Part shown: one piece after another, positions 17,069-28,474 of the stretch
Layout: the number at the start of each line of letters is the position of its first letter
Position numbering within the stretch: position 1 is the first letter of the stretch
Source of the DNA: Chryseobacterium gleum
GTDB lineage: Bacteria; Bacteroidota; Bacteroidia; Flavobacteriales; Flavobacteriaceae
DNA: 64,000 bases
Direction: 5' to 3'
Assembly: GCA_945881885.1 (NCBI GenBank)
Contig: CAMCVI010000003.1
Span: forward strand, 62,001-126,000
The notes under the pieces: generated by a model
Database searches by the model: none
What the model saw: the letters and a program-made list of their open reading frames with translations, nothing else
Told to the model about the DNA's origin: nothing
Made by a program: the position numbers and the translations under genes

Positions 17069-18628
17069 TTAAAACAAAATGTCACTTTCCTCATTAAAAT
17101 CATTATTCATACTACTTCCAAATGCTTCATTTGGAGAAGGTAAATTTGGTGTTGCAAACGGATTTTGTGCATCTAAATTCATTTTTGAAGGTAATGAATC
17201 GTTATAAGTCATTCCAAATTCATCCAGATTATCAAATTTACCAAATTGCCCTAAGAATTTTAATCTGATATTATCCAAACTACCATTTCTGTGTTTTGCA
17301 ACAATAAATTCTGCCTGATTAGTGGTTGGAGCTGCTTCATCATCATCCCAATTATCAATTTTATAATATTCTGGACGATAAATAAACGATACAATATCAG
17401 CATCTTGCTCAATCGCACCCGATTCACGTAGATCGGAAAGTAAAGGTCTTTTACTTGAACCACGGGTTTCTACGGCACGAGATAATTGAGAAAGTGCAAT
17501 TACAGGAACGCTTAATTCTTTTGCCAAAGCTTTTAAACTTCTTGAAATCATAGATATTTCTTGTTCTCTATTACCGCCACCTTTTCCAGTATTTCCAGCA
17601 GACATTAATTGTAAATAGTCGACAACAATTAATTTAATACCGTGTTGAGATACCAATCTACGCGCTTTTGCACGTAAATCAAAAATAGATAACGAAGGCG
17701 TGTCATCAATATATAAAGGTGCTTTTTCTAAATCTTTAACTTTAACGTTTAATTGTTCCCATTCGTGAGGTTCTAAATCTCCTTTTCGAAGTTTTTCTGA
17801 AGTTAATCCCGTTTCACTTGAAATTAAACGTGTTATTAATTGTACAGAAGACATTTCCAAAGAAAAAAGTGCAACCGGTTCGTTTCCTGAAACCGCAATA
17901 TTTCTCGCCATTGATAAAACAAATGCTGTTTTTCCCATACCTGGCCTTGCAGCAATAATAATTAAATCTGAAGGTTGCCAACCTGACGTTAAATCGTCTA
18001 ATTTTCTAAATCCGGATGGAATTCCTGACAAACCTTCTTTATTTGAAATTTCTTCAATACGTTGTTTGGCTTGATTTACAAGACTTTGTGCGGTTTCATA
18101 TCCTTTTTTAAGATTACCTTGTGTGATTTCGTATAAATTGGTTTCGGCAGTGTCTAATAAATCAAACACGTCCATTCCTTCATCGTAACAATCTTCAATT
18201 AATTTACTTGAGATTGAAATTAAACTTCTTTGAATAAATTTCTGAAGAATAATTCGCGCATGAAAAACAATATGTGCCGAAGAGGCAATTTTTTGAGTAA
18301 GTTGAATTAAATAAAAATCACTTCCTGCTAATTCTAAATTTCCGTTTCTTTTTAATTGTGCTGAGACCGTTAATAAATCAATTGGCTGGGGTGGTGTACT
18401 ATGAAACAATTGATTAATAGCTTCAAAAATATATTTGTGTGATTCTTTATAAAATACATCTGGATTTAAAATATCTATAACTTCACCTGGCGCTTTTACG
18501 TCAATTAACATAGCACCTAAAACTGCTTCTTCAATATCTACAGCTTGCGGTGGAAGTTTACCTTTTTCTAAAGTAATGGTAGCAGATTTGTCTACTTTAA
18601 GGGGGTTGATTGTAAAAGCTTTTTCCAT
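17069..18628 (-). CDS. dnaB: Replicative DNA helicase DnaB
   Basis: A 519-residue hexameric helicase that unwinds DNA at the replication fork. The N-terminal DnaB domain covers about 30-130 (PPQAVDIEEAVLGAMLID), and the RecA-like domain begins with IPSGFRKLDDLTSGWQPSDL. Walker A ARPGMGKTA is at 227-235, with IKLIVVDYLQLMSAG as Walker B near 334 and SQLSRAVETR in motif H4. The C-terminal tail after about 470 is longer and Asn/Pro-rich. No intein is present at the common insertion points. Transcribed alone, downstream on the minus strand of accA. Confidence 0.97.
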   Translation of the reverse strand: MEKAFTINPLKVDKSATITLEKGKLPPQAVDIEEAVLGAMLIDVKAPGEVIDILNPDVFYKESHKYIFEAINQLFHSTPPQPIDLLTVSAQLKRNGNLELAGSDFYLIQLTQKIASSAHIVFHARIILQKFIQRSLISISSKLIEDCYDEGMDVFDLLDTAETNLYEITQGNLKKGYETAQSLVNQAKQRIEEISNKEGLSGIPSGFRKLDDLTSGWQPSDLIIIAARPGMGKTAFVLSMARNIAVSGNEPVALFSLEMSSVQLITRLISSETGLTSEKLRKGDLEPHEWEQLNVKVKDLEKAPLYIDDTPSLSIFDLRAKARRLVSQHGIKLIVVDYLQLMSAGNTGKGGGNREQEISMISRSLKALAKELSVPVIALSQLSRAVETRGSSKRPLLSDLRESGAIEQDADIVSFIYRPEYYKIDNWDDDEAAPTTNQAEFIVAKHRNGSLDNIRLKFLGQFGKFDNLDEFGMTYNDSLPSKMNLDAQNPFATPNLPSPNEAFGSSMNNDFNEESDILF

Positions 18629-18719
18629 ATAGCGAAAGTAAAAAAAAATGAAGTAATATCGAATTTAACTTGTTAAACAAAAACTGTTAATAACTATTTT
18701 ATATTGTTAATATGTCAAA

Positions 18720-18764
18720 AAAAATCCGCCTTATCAATAAAAAAAGATAAGACGGATAAATTAT
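18720..18764 (-). terminator. Terminator of accA
   Basis: On the minus strand ATCCGTCTTATC pairs with GATAAGGCGGAT (one G-T pair) across a T-rich loop, followed by a run of T. It lies directly downstream of accA and upstream of dnaB. Confidence 0.88.
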
Positions 18765-18774
18765 GAATATTTTC

Positions 18775-19731
18775 TTATTTTTCTGAAAATTCTCCCATTT
18801 TACTGTATTTATCCATTCTTTGTGCTACTAAATCTTTTGTTGATAAGTCTTTTAATTCTTTATACGATTTAGTAATGTACTTTTCAACAGTTTTAAACAT
18901 CATTTCTTTGTCACGATGCACGCCACCAAGAGGTTCTGGTATGATATCGTCAATTAATTTTTGCTTTTTCATGTCAATAGCTGTAAGTTTCAAGGCTTCA
19001 GCTGCTTGTTCTTTAAATTCCCAACTTCTCCATAAAATAGACGAACAAGATTCGGGTGAAATTACAGAATACCAAGTGTTTTCTAACATAAACACTCTAT
19101 CGCCAACTCCAATTCCTAAAGCGCCTCCAGAAGCACCTTCTCCAATAATAATTGAAATAATTGGGGTTTTTAATCGAGCCATTTCAAAAATATTACGTGC
19201 AATTGCTTCGCCTTGGCCACGCTCTTCAGCTTCTAAACCAGGATAAGCACCAGGGGTGTCTATTAATGTCAATACAGGAATATTAAATTTTTCTGCCATT
19301 TTCATTAATCGTAAAGCTTTTCGATAACCTTCAGGGTTAGCCATACCAAAATTTCGTAATTGACGCATTTTAGTATTGATACCTTTCTGTTGACCGATAA
19401 TCATGTAGGATTGACCGTTTATTCTTCCTAAACCGCCCACCATGGCTTTGTCATCTTTAAAATTTCTGTCACCAAATAATTCTAAAAAAGTACCATCAGT
19501 TAAGTGAGTAATGTATTCTAAAGTATAAGGTCTGTTAGGATGACGCGACATTTGAACACGTTGCCAAGCCGTAAGATTTTTGTATATATCTTTTTTTGTT
19601 TTTTCTAATTTATCTTCCAATTGTTTGCAGGTTGATGAAACGTCAACATCAGATTCTTGACCTAAAACAACGCATTTTTCCAATTGATCTTCAAGCTCTT
19701 TTATTGGCAATTCAAAATCTAAATATTCCAT
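18775..19731 (-). CDS. accA: Acetyl-CoA carboxylase carboxyltransferase subunit alpha
   Basis: A 318-residue protein, normal length for AccA. It has the N-terminal coiled region, [15 protein letters not shown] near 80-95, [25 protein letters not shown] split across 152-176, and the oxyanion segment [12 protein letters not shown] near 195-206. With AccD it transfers carboxyl from biotin to acetyl-CoA, the first step of fatty-acid synthesis. A -7 element (TATCTTTG) lies 34 bases upstream and a terminator follows, so it is a single-gene unit. Confidence 0.97.
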   Translation of the reverse strand: MEYLDFELPIKELEDQLEKCVVLGQESDVDVSSTCKQLEDKLEKTKKDIYKNLTAWQRVQMSRHPNRPYTLEYITHLTDGTFLELFGDRNFKDDKAMVGGLGRINGQSYMIIGQQKGINTKMRQLRNFGMANPEGYRKALRLMKMAEKFNIPVLTLIDTPGAYPGLEAEERGQGEAIARNIFEMARLKTPIISIIIGEGASGGALGIGVGDRVFMLENTWYSVISPESCSSILWRSWEFKEQAAEALKLTAIDMKKQKLIDDIIPEPLGGVHRDKEMMFKTVEKYITKSYKELKDLSTKDLVAQRMDKYSKMGEFSEK

Positions 19732-19764
19732 AAAAGTTAATTTTTATTAAATTGTTTGTTAATA

Positions 19765-19772
19765 CAAAGATA
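19765..19772 (-). promoter_or_regulatory. -7 element (TATCTTTG) of accA
   Basis: Exact match to TAnnTTTG on the minus strand, 33 bases before the accA ATG. No convincing -33 TTG is seen at the usual distance. Confidence 0.5.
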
Positions 19773-19810
19773 CTATTTAAAAATTATTTGAATAATTTTT
19801 GAAGCGATAT

Positions 19811-20731
19811 CTAACTACTTTTTTTTCTATTTCTGATTAATCCATTCAAAATCACTGTAATTAGTATGATTGTTGCACCAATATAAAATGAAAAACTCAT
19901 TTGTTCGTTTTTTTCAAAAATTAAAACGGCTAAAGCAATACCGTAAACGGGTTCTAAATTTATAGTAAGCATTACAGTGTAAGGTGAGATATACTTCATA
20001 ACATTTACAGATGCAATAAACGCATACGCCGTGCAAACAGATGCTAAAATACCTAACCACATAAAATCGGAAAGTGTAATATTGAAAAATGCTGTTGAAA
20101 ATTGTTTTGTAAACAATAAGAACACGCTTAAAAACAGTACACCACCTAATAATTCGTAAAAAGAAACAATTGTGGCATCAATTCGTTGCGCAAATTTACC
20201 ATTTATTATAGAAAAACTTGCGGATAAAAAGGCGGAAGTTAAGGCTAATAATACGCCCTGCATGGTCCCTGACACATTGCTATTCATGCTTTTTTGAATA
20301 AAATTTGGTTCTGTAGATTCAATTACAAAATACAAACCTATTAAAACTATTAGTCCAAATACGATTTCATACCAAATCATTTTTCGCTTGTAAAAAATAG
20401 GTTCTAAAATAGAGGTAAAAAAAGCACCTGTAGACAAGCAAGCTAGCGTAATAGATATATTAGAAACTTTTATTGCTTTAAAAAATGTAATCCAATGTAA
20501 GGCAATTATTAATCCTGATACAAGTAATAATATAATGTCTTTTCTAGCTAATTGAAAACTTGTTTTTCGGTAGTAAATGTATCCAAAAATTAAAACAACC
20601 GCTAAAGACATGCGCCACCAAACTAAAGGCAAAGCGTCTAAAGAGATTAGTTTTCCTAAAATGGCAGTAAAACCCCAAATAAAAACTATTAAATGAAGGT
20701 GTAAATTATGTTTGAATTTAACGTCTGGCAT
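19811..20731 (-). CDS. EamA/DMT-family transporter
   Basis: A 306-residue protein with about ten membrane segments and two EamA halves. The first begins HLIVFIWGFTAILGKLI and the second VSFYELLGGVLFLSVFLL. The family phrase ITLACLSTGAFFTSILEPIF (about 92-111) and the second-half INLEPVYGIALAVLIF (about 257-272) are clear. Substrate is not predictable; relatives export amino acids or metabolites. Its start overlaps the 3' end of the upstream LptF/G-type gene by 14 bases, so the two are co-transcribed and coupled. Confidence 0.9.
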   Translation of the reverse strand: MPDVKFKHNLHLHLIVFIWGFTAILGKLISLDALPLVWWRMSLAVVLIFGYIYYRKTSFQLARKDIILLLVSGLIIALHWITFFKAIKVSNISITLACLSTGAFFTSILEPIFYKRKMIWYEIVFGLIVLIGLYFVIESTEPNFIQKSMNSNVSGTMQGVLLALTSAFLSASFSIINGKFAQRIDATIVSFYELLGGVLFLSVFLLFTKQFSTAFFNITLSDFMWLGILASVCTAYAFIASVNVMKYISPYTVMLTINLEPVYGIALAVLIFEKNEQMSFSFYIGATIILITVILNGLIRNRKKSS

Positions 20732-21794
20732 TTCTTAATAAATAAACCGCTAAAATTCCGAAAATAAAGTTAGGGAACCATACCGCTAAAAAGGGAGGAA
20801 TACTTGAACTTTCGGCTAAAGTTCCAAAAATTTTATCGAAAAAAACGAAAGAAAAGGCTACCAAAATACCAATAGCTAAATTTATTCCCATTCCACCTCT
20901 TCTTTTCATAGCGGAAACAGAAACAGCAATTATTGTCAATATAAATGCTGAAACAGGTATGCTAAATTTTCTATATAAAACTACTAAATATACATCTAAA
21001 TTTGAACTTCCTTTAGACCTTTCTCTATCAATAAATTCAATCAAATTAAAAATATTCATAGTTTCAGCTACGTATATTTCAGGTGTTAAATCATCCGGTT
21101 CAAAATCAAATTTTCTAATAAATTTTTCTTGTTTATCAATGCTGTCATTTTCTTTTCCGATAGTTCTTTTTACGTAATCAAACAAGGTATAATCTTTGGT
21201 TTTTTCATTATATTTAACCCTGCTCGCGTATAATTTGTATTCTAATTTATTACCATTAAATTTTTCGTAAATAAAATCGAACCCAGTTTTAGATGAACCG
21301 TTATAAGTACTAACATACATGTATTCATTTGGTTTAACCTGACGGAAAATGTCTGAAGTTTTTCTTTCTTCCCCATTTTTTTTAAGATATTCATACTTAA
21401 AACTCCAGAATTTTTCACTGGCATCTGGCAATACAAAGAAACCCATTAATAAAGTTACTAATGAAACTAGAGTAGCACCAACTATGTATGGTCTTAAAAA
21501 ACGTGTAAATGAAATTCCAGAACTTAAAATTGCAATAATTTCGCTATTATTGGCTAGTTTTGAGGTAAACCAAATAATAGATAAAAACAGAAAAATTGGA
21601 AATAATAAATTGGCAAAATAAATTGTAAATCCATAGTAATAAATTAAAATTTCTTTAAAAGCTACTTTATTTTCAATCATCCGATTGACTTTTTCAGATA
21701 CGTCGATAATGATTCCAATAGGAATAAACATAAACAACATAGCCGTAAATGTAATTAAGTATCTTTTAAATATGTACCAATCTATTTTTTTCAT
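20718..21794 (-). CDS. LptF/LptG-family permease (lipopolysaccharide export)
   Basis: A 358-residue inner-membrane protein of the YjgP/YjgQ family. It starts KKIDWYIFKRYLITFTAMLF, has three N-terminal helices, a periplasmic beta-rich domain at about 130-265 and three C-terminal helices. LLFPIFLFLSIIWFTSKLANNSEIIAIL (written across 62-89) is the family's first coupling region. With LptB it extracts LPS from the inner membrane and passes it to LptC and LptA. Lengths and N-terminus suit LptG more than LptF, but the assignment is not firm. It precedes the EamA gene and follows tgt on the same strand. Confidence 0.9.
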   Translation of the reverse strand: MKKIDWYIFKRYLITFTAMLFMFIPIGIIIDVSEKVNRMIENKVAFKEILIYYYGFTIYFANLLFPIFLFLSIIWFTSKLANNSEIIAILSSGISFTRFLRPYIVGATLVSLVTLLMGFFVLPDASEKFWSFKYEYLKKNGEERKTSDIFRQVKPNEYMYVSTYNGSSKTGFDFIYEKFNGNKLEYKLYASRVKYNEKTKDYTLFDYVKRTIGKENDSIDKQEKFIRKFDFEPDDLTPEIYVAETMNIFNLIEFIDRERSKGSSNLDVYLVVLYRKFSIPVSAFILTIIAVSVSAMKRRGGMGINLAIGILVAFSFVFFDKIFGTLAESSSIPPFLAVWFPNFIFGILAVYLLRNARR

Positions 21795-21842
21795 TCTATT
21801 TTATACATTATAGACAATTAGAATTCTAATATTCAATTTTAA

Positions 21843-22973
21843 TTACAATCTGGTAGTTACTTTTTTAACCATACTTTCCTTCCATTCTCTAAAAGTTCCG
21901 GCCAAAATTTGTCTTCTAGCTTCACGAACCAACCACATATAAAATCCTAAATTATGGATGGTGGCAATTTGTTTTCCTAAAAATTCATTTGCAATAAACA
22001 AATGTCGCAAATACGCTTTGGAATAATCTGTATCTACATAAGTATGTGCCATTGCATCAATTGAAGAAAAATCTTCTTCCCATTTTTTGTTTTTGATATT
22101 GATAAATCCTTCAGAGGTAAACAACATTCCATTTCTTGCATTTCGTGTTGGCATTACACAATCAAACATATCAATACCTAACGCAATATTCTCTAAAATA
22201 TTGGCTGGTGTTCCTACGCCCATTAAATAACGTGGTTTATCTTTTGGTAAAATGGCGGTTACCACTTCAGTCATCGCATACATTTCTTCCGCTGGTTCCC
22301 CTACTGAAAGTCCTCCAATCGCATTTCCAACTTGGTTTCTACTTGCAATAAATTCTGCCGATTGCTGACGTAAATCTTTATAAGTACTTCCTTGAACTAT
22401 TGGAAAAAAAGCTTGTGAATAATCGTATTTAAAAGGCAATGTATCTAAATGATTGATACATCTGTCTAACCAACGATGCGTCATGTGCATAGAACGTTGG
22501 GCATATTTGTAATCACAAGGATACGGTGTACATTCATCAAAAGCCATTATAATATCGGCACCAATAGCACGCTGCGTTTCCATTACATTTTCTGGAGAGA
22601 AAAAGTGGTAAGAACCATCTAAATGCGATTTAAACTTGACACCTTCTTCTTTAATTTTTCTTCTTCCTGACAAAGAATACACCTGGTACCCTCCAGAATC
22701 GGTTAAAATATTTCTATCCCAATTCATAAATTTATGTAAACCACCTGCTTTTTCTAACACGTCTAATTTAGGTCTTAAATACAAATGATACGTATTTCCT
22801 AAAATAATATCTGGATTAATATCGTTTTTCAATTCACGTTGGTGCACTCCTTTTACAGAAGCTACCGTTCCCACAGGCATAAAAATTGGTGTTTCAATAA
22901 CACCGTGATCAGTAGTTATAAGTCCAGCTCTTGCTTGGCTTTGAGCATCTGTTTTTAATAAATCAAATATCAT
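21843..22973 (-). CDS. tgt: tRNA-guanine(34) transglycosylase
   Basis: A 376-residue enzyme that swaps guanine 34 for preQ1 in GUN-anticodon tRNAs on the way to queuosine. TDSGGYQVYS at 91-100 includes the general acid/base Asp92; GGLSVGE is at 220-226, and the nucleophile is Asp271 in MFDCVMPTRNARNG. Unusually, the CxCxxC zinc motif expected near 305-315 is absent: this stretch reads SSIDAMAHTYVDTDYSKAY, with only the later His340 (TIHNLGFY) kept. I recall the same loss in other Bacteroidetes enzymes. A -7 element lies 18 bases before the ATG. Confidence 0.95.
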   Translation of the reverse strand: MIFDLLKTDAQSQARAGLITTDHGVIETPIFMPVGTVASVKGVHQRELKNDINPDIILGNTYHLYLRPKLDVLEKAGGLHKFMNWDRNILTDSGGYQVYSLSGRRKIKEEGVKFKSHLDGSYHFFSPENVMETQRAIGADIIMAFDECTPYPCDYKYAQRSMHMTHRWLDRCINHLDTLPFKYDYSQAFFPIVQGSTYKDLRQQSAEFIASRNQVGNAIGGLSVGEPAEEMYAMTEVVTAILPKDKPRYLMGVGTPANILENIALGIDMFDCVMPTRNARNGMLFTSEGFINIKNKKWEEDFSSIDAMAHTYVDTDYSKAYLRHLFIANEFLGKQIATIHNLGFYMWLVREARRQILAGTFREWKESMVKKVTTRL

Positions 22974-22990
22974 TATACTATTTTAAAGGG

Positions 22991-22998
22991 CAAATATA
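22991..22998 (-). promoter_or_regulatory. -7 element (TATATTTG) of tgt
   Basis: Exact TAnnTTTG on the minus strand, 17 bases upstream of the tgt ATG. A -33 element is not evident. Confidence 0.5.
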
Positions 22999-23008
22999 AT
23001 TTAAAAGA

Positions 23009-23037
23009 TTAGAAGTAAGAAGTTAGCTGTTGGAAGT
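23009..23037. repeat. Short degenerate GAAGTTAG-type repeat
   Basis: Units of the type AGAAGTAAG, AAGTTAG and TGGAAGTT follow one another between tgt and rplS. It is one of several low-complexity, word-like repeats in this window; its function is unknown. Confidence 0.4.
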
Positions 23038-23091
23038 TTTTGCAACTTTACAATAAAATTAACGCTTTAATATAATTATTGAAACAAATAT

Positions 23092-23122
23092 TTTGCTTAA
23101 TTGAAAAATAGTATTACTTTTG
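23092..23122 (+). promoter_or_regulatory. rplS promoter
   Basis: TTTG (23092-23095), 19 bases, then TACTTTTG (23115-23122): a full match to the Bacteroidetes -33/-7 promoter. Transcription should start near 23128, giving a leader of about 65 bases. Confidence 0.8.
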
Positions 23123-23132
23123 CATCCACTTT

Positions 23133-23171
23133 AATCAACCTCTGGCGAAAGACGTGAATGTTGCTTGGATT
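23133..23171 (+). promoter_or_regulatory. Candidate ribosomal-protein leader of rplS
   Basis: AATCAA (23133-23138) can pair with TTGGATT (23165-23171, one bulged G), closing a 26-base GC-richer region (CCTCTGGCGAAAGACGTG) in otherwise AT-rich leader sequence. A leader RNA bound by its own product is common for ribosomal proteins, and I recall one proposed for bL19 in Flavobacteria; this could not be checked. Confidence 0.4.
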
Positions 23172-23193
23172 TAATGATTTATAATTAACTATT

Positions 23194-23544
23194 ATGTCAA
23201 ATTTACTTGATTTCGTTCAAAACGAATTGGTATCGAAAAAAGACTTTCCTAACTTTAGCGCGGGAGACACAATTACTGTGTACTACGAAATTAAAGAGGG
23301 TGAAAAAACAAGAACTCAGTTTTTCAAAGGCGTTGTAATTCAAAAAAGAGGGTCTTCTTCTACTGAAACTTTTACAATCCGTAAAATGTCTGGAGCAATT
23401 GGTGTGGAGCGTATCTTCCCAGTTAACATGCCAGCCTTACAGAAAATTGAAATGAACCAAAAAGGTAAAGTTCGTAGAGCTAGAATTTACTACTTTAGAG
23501 AGCTTACTGGTAAAAAAGCAAAAATCAAAGAAAGAAGAGGATAA
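23194..23544 (+). CDS. rplS: 50S ribosomal protein L19
   Basis: A 116-residue bL19, normal length. The family stretches FSAGDTITVYYEIKEGEKTR (about 21-40), FKGVVIQKRGSSSTETFTIR (about 45-64) and VERIFPVNMPALQKIE (about 71-86) are all present. It binds at the 30S-50S interface near h14 of 16S rRNA. It has its own strong promoter and terminator, separate from the usual rpsP-rimM-trmD-rplS arrangement of other bacteria. Confidence 0.97.
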   Translation: MSNLLDFVQNELVSKKDFPNFSAGDTITVYYEIKEGEKTRTQFFKGVVIQKRGSSSTETFTIRKMSGAIGVERIFPVNMPALQKIEMNQKGKVRRARIYYFRELTGKKAKIKERRG

Positions 23545-23566
23545 TCTTCTTTTTTGTACTCATAAA

Positions 23567-23598
23567 AAAATCCCGATTGCATCGGGATTTTTTTTATC
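23567..23598 (+). terminator. rplS terminator
   Basis: AATCCCGAT and ATCGGGATT pair around a TGC loop and are followed by eight T. It sits 25 bases after the rplS stop. Confidence 0.95.
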
Positions 23599-23633
23599 CT
23601 TATTTTTTGCAGAAAAAATTACTAAATCTGTAA

Positions 23634-25967
<2,334 letters not shown>

Positions 25968-25986
25968 ATTTTGTTTTTAAAGTAAT

Positions 25987-26022
25987 TAAAGGCGATGTAA
26001 TTTCTTTATATCGCCTTTTTTA
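25987..26022 (+). terminator. icd terminator
   Basis: AAGGCGAT pairs with ATCGCCTT across a 13-base loop and is followed by a T run. Confidence 0.85.
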
Positions 26023-26051
26023 TTAACGTCTACTTAACAGTTGTTTTGTAA

Positions 26052-26059
26052 TATTTTTG
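26052..26059 (+). promoter_or_regulatory. -7 element (TATTTTTG) of the TonB receptor operon
   Basis: Exact TAnnTTTG 33 bases before the ATG at 26092, downstream of the possible TTG start at 26041, which is thereby disfavoured. Confidence 0.5.
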
Positions 26060-26091
26060 CGAAATTTGCGTCAAACCTCAAAATAATTAAA

Positions 26092-28470
26092 ATGACAATA
26101 AATAACTTTTTAACAATCCTGTTTTTTTTACTCTTTGCATCTGCCTTTTCACAAGAAAAAGTAACTATAAGTGGCGCGGTTAAAGATCAAAAATCCAATG
26201 AGACTTTAATTGGTGTTACAATATCTTTTCAAAATAACACAACAACAAAAACTTCTTTAACCAATGAATACGGATTTTATTCCATTTCATTGCCTAAAGG
26301 CGAATACAAAATCGTAATTAATTCTTTAAGTTTTTCTGAATTTTCAGAAACAATTAAATTGGATTCAAACACCAAAAAAGATCTATTTTTAACCGAAAAA
26401 TCAAATGAGATTGAACAAGTTGTAGTTACTGGAAATTCAAAAAAACTACAAATTGACAAACCCGAAATGAGTGTCAATAAGTTAAGTATATCTCAAATTA
26501 AATCAATGCCAGCAATTTTAGGAGAAGTAGATGTAATAAAATCGATTTTAACTTTACCAGGCGTTACAAATGCTGGGGAAGGACAATCCGGATTTAACGT
26601 TCGCGGTGGTGCATCTGACCAAAACTTGATATTATTAGATGAAGCTACAATTTATAATTCTTCACATTTATTTGGATTTTTCTCAGTTTTTAATGCTGAT
26701 GCTATTAAAGATTTAAAATTATACAAAGGTGGTATTCCAGCTCGATTTGGAGGAAGAGTCGCGTCTGTTTTAGATATTTATCAGAAAGAAGGGAATAGTA
26801 AAAAATTCGGAATGACAGGTGGAATTGGCTTAATTTCAAGTAGAATATTAGCTGAAGGACCAATTGTTAAAGACAAAGGATCATTCTTAGTAGCGGGAAG
26901 AAGTAGTTATGCCCATTTGTTTTTAAAATTAGCTGACAACAATAATTCAGCTTATTTTTATGATTTAAACACCAAAATAAACTATAAACTGAACGAAAAT
27001 AACAACTTGTTTTTATCAGGTTATTTTGGAAGAGATTTATTTAGCATAAACGAACAATTTATAAACACCTATGGAAATTCAGTTTTAAATGTTCGTTGGA
27101 ATCATCTATTTAACGATAAATTATTCTCAAATGCTTCTTTTATTTATAGTGATTATTACTATGGCTTAACGCTTGATTTCATTGGTTTCAATTGGGAAAG
27201 TGGTATTAAAAATTATAATTTAAAATACGATTTCAAACATTATATTTCGGATAGTTTTAAATTATTTTATGGTGCAAATGCCATTTATTACGATTTTAAT
27301 CCCGGAAGAATTGAACCAATAGATGCCAATTCAAGTATAAATGAAAAACAGCTGGCTAAAAAACATGCCTTTGAACCCGCTTTTTATATAGATGCAGAAC
27401 AAAAATTAACAGATAAATTTTCTGTAAATTACGGACTAAGATATAGCATGTTTTATCGATTAGGCGAACAAAATATAAATATTTATGCAAACAATCAACC
27501 GGTAACTTACGATGCAGATCTGGATATTTATGAAAAAGCTACACCGATTGACACAAAATATTATGGCAAAAACGAAACTATTGCCAGTTTTGATAATTTA
27601 GAACCTCGAATTGCTTTAGCATACACGATTAACGATAAGCAGTCTGTAAAAGCGAGTTACAACAGGATGAGTCAGTATTTACATTTAATTTCAAATACGC
27701 AATCGCCAACACCTTTAGATATTTGGACACCAAGTGATAATTTCTTAAAACCTCAAATTTTAGATCAGTTTGCTGTTGGATATTTTAAAAATATAAAAAA
27801 TGGTGACTATACATTTGAAGTAGAATCGTTTTATAAAACAGTGAAAAACAGATTAGATTATATAGATGGCGCCGATTTAATTGCTAACGAAGCAATTGAA
27901 CAGGTAGTATTAGCAGGAAAAACACGCGCCTACGGATTAGAAATTATGGCAAAGAAAAACGTGGGAAAACTTTCAAGTTGGATTTCTTACACGCTTTCTC
28001 GATCTGAGCAACAAACTGCTGGAAGAACTCCTACAGAATCAGGAATAAATAATGGAAATTGGTACAAAACAGGTTGGGATAAAACGCATAATATTTATGT
28101 TACTTCAATGTATAAATTAAATGAAAAATGGAGTTTTGGTAGTATTTTCACTTATCAAACGGGGCAACCAGTTACTTTTCCAACGGCTCAATACCAATAC
28201 CAAGGCATCAATGTTCCCGTATATGGAAATAGAAATCAAGATAATTTACCTGCTTATCATCGTATAGATATTTCAGCTACTTTAAATCCTACTAAAAACA
28301 GAGATCGAAATTGGAAAGGCGAATGGGTTTTTTCAATATATAATTTATATGGCAGAAAAAATGCCGCCTCTATTAATTTTAGACAAAATCAAGATAGCGG
28401 ATTGAATGAAGCTGTAAAGCTTTCTATTTTTGGAATAGTCCCAAGTGTTACTTATAATTTTAAATTTTAA
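26092..28470 (+). CDS. TonB-dependent receptor with carboxypeptidase-like N-terminal domain
   Basis: The start at 26092 gives 792 residues and a good signal peptide (LLFASAFSQ). A CarboxypepD_reg-like beta-sandwich (TISGAVKDQKSNETLIGVTI) covers about 25-105. The plug follows, with NEIEQVVVTG as TonB-box region, GFNVRGGASDQNLILLDEATIY near 170-191 and the IPARFGGRVASVLDIYQK segment; then a barrel ending in VTYNFKF. The gene is 4 bases from a DUF4249 lipoprotein gene, a pairing that recurs in Bacteroidetes and implies a two-part surface uptake unit like SusC-SusD. Substrate unknown. Confidence 0.93.
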   Translation: MTINNFLTILFFLLFASAFSQEKVTISGAVKDQKSNETLIGVTISFQNNTTTKTSLTNEYGFYSISLPKGEYKIVINSLSFSEFSETIKLDSNTKKDLFLTEKSNEIEQVVVTGNSKKLQIDKPEMSVNKLSISQIKSMPAILGEVDVIKSILTLPGVTNAGEGQSGFNVRGGASDQNLILLDEATIYNSSHLFGFFSVFNADAIKDLKLYKGGIPARFGGRVASVLDIYQKEGNSKKFGMTGGIGLISSRILAEGPIVKDKGSFLVAGRSSYAHLFLKLADNNNSAYFYDLNTKINYKLNENNNLFLSGYFGRDLFSINEQFINTYGNSVLNVRWNHLFNDKLFSNASFIYSDYYYGLTLDFIGFNWESGIKNYNLKYDFKHYISDSFKLFYGANAIYYDFNPGRIEPIDANSSINEKQLAKKHAFEPAFYIDAEQKLTDKFSVNYGLRYSMFYRLGEQNINIYANNQPVTYDADLDIYEKATPIDTKYYGKNETIASFDNLEPRIALAYTINDKQSVKASYNRMSQYLHLISNTQSPTPLDIWTPSDNFLKPQILDQFAVGYFKNIKNGDYTFEVESFYKTVKNRLDYIDGADLIANEAIEQVVLAGKTRAYGLEIMAKKNVGKLSSWISYTLSRSEQQTAGRTPTESGINNGNWYKTGWDKTHNIYVTSMYKLNEKWSFGSIFTYQTGQPVTFPTAQYQYQGINVPVYGNRNQDNLPAYHRIDISATLNPTKNRDRNWKGEWVFSIYNLYGRKNAASINFRQNQDSGLNEAVKLSIFGIVPSVTYNFKF

Positions 28471-28474
28471 AACC

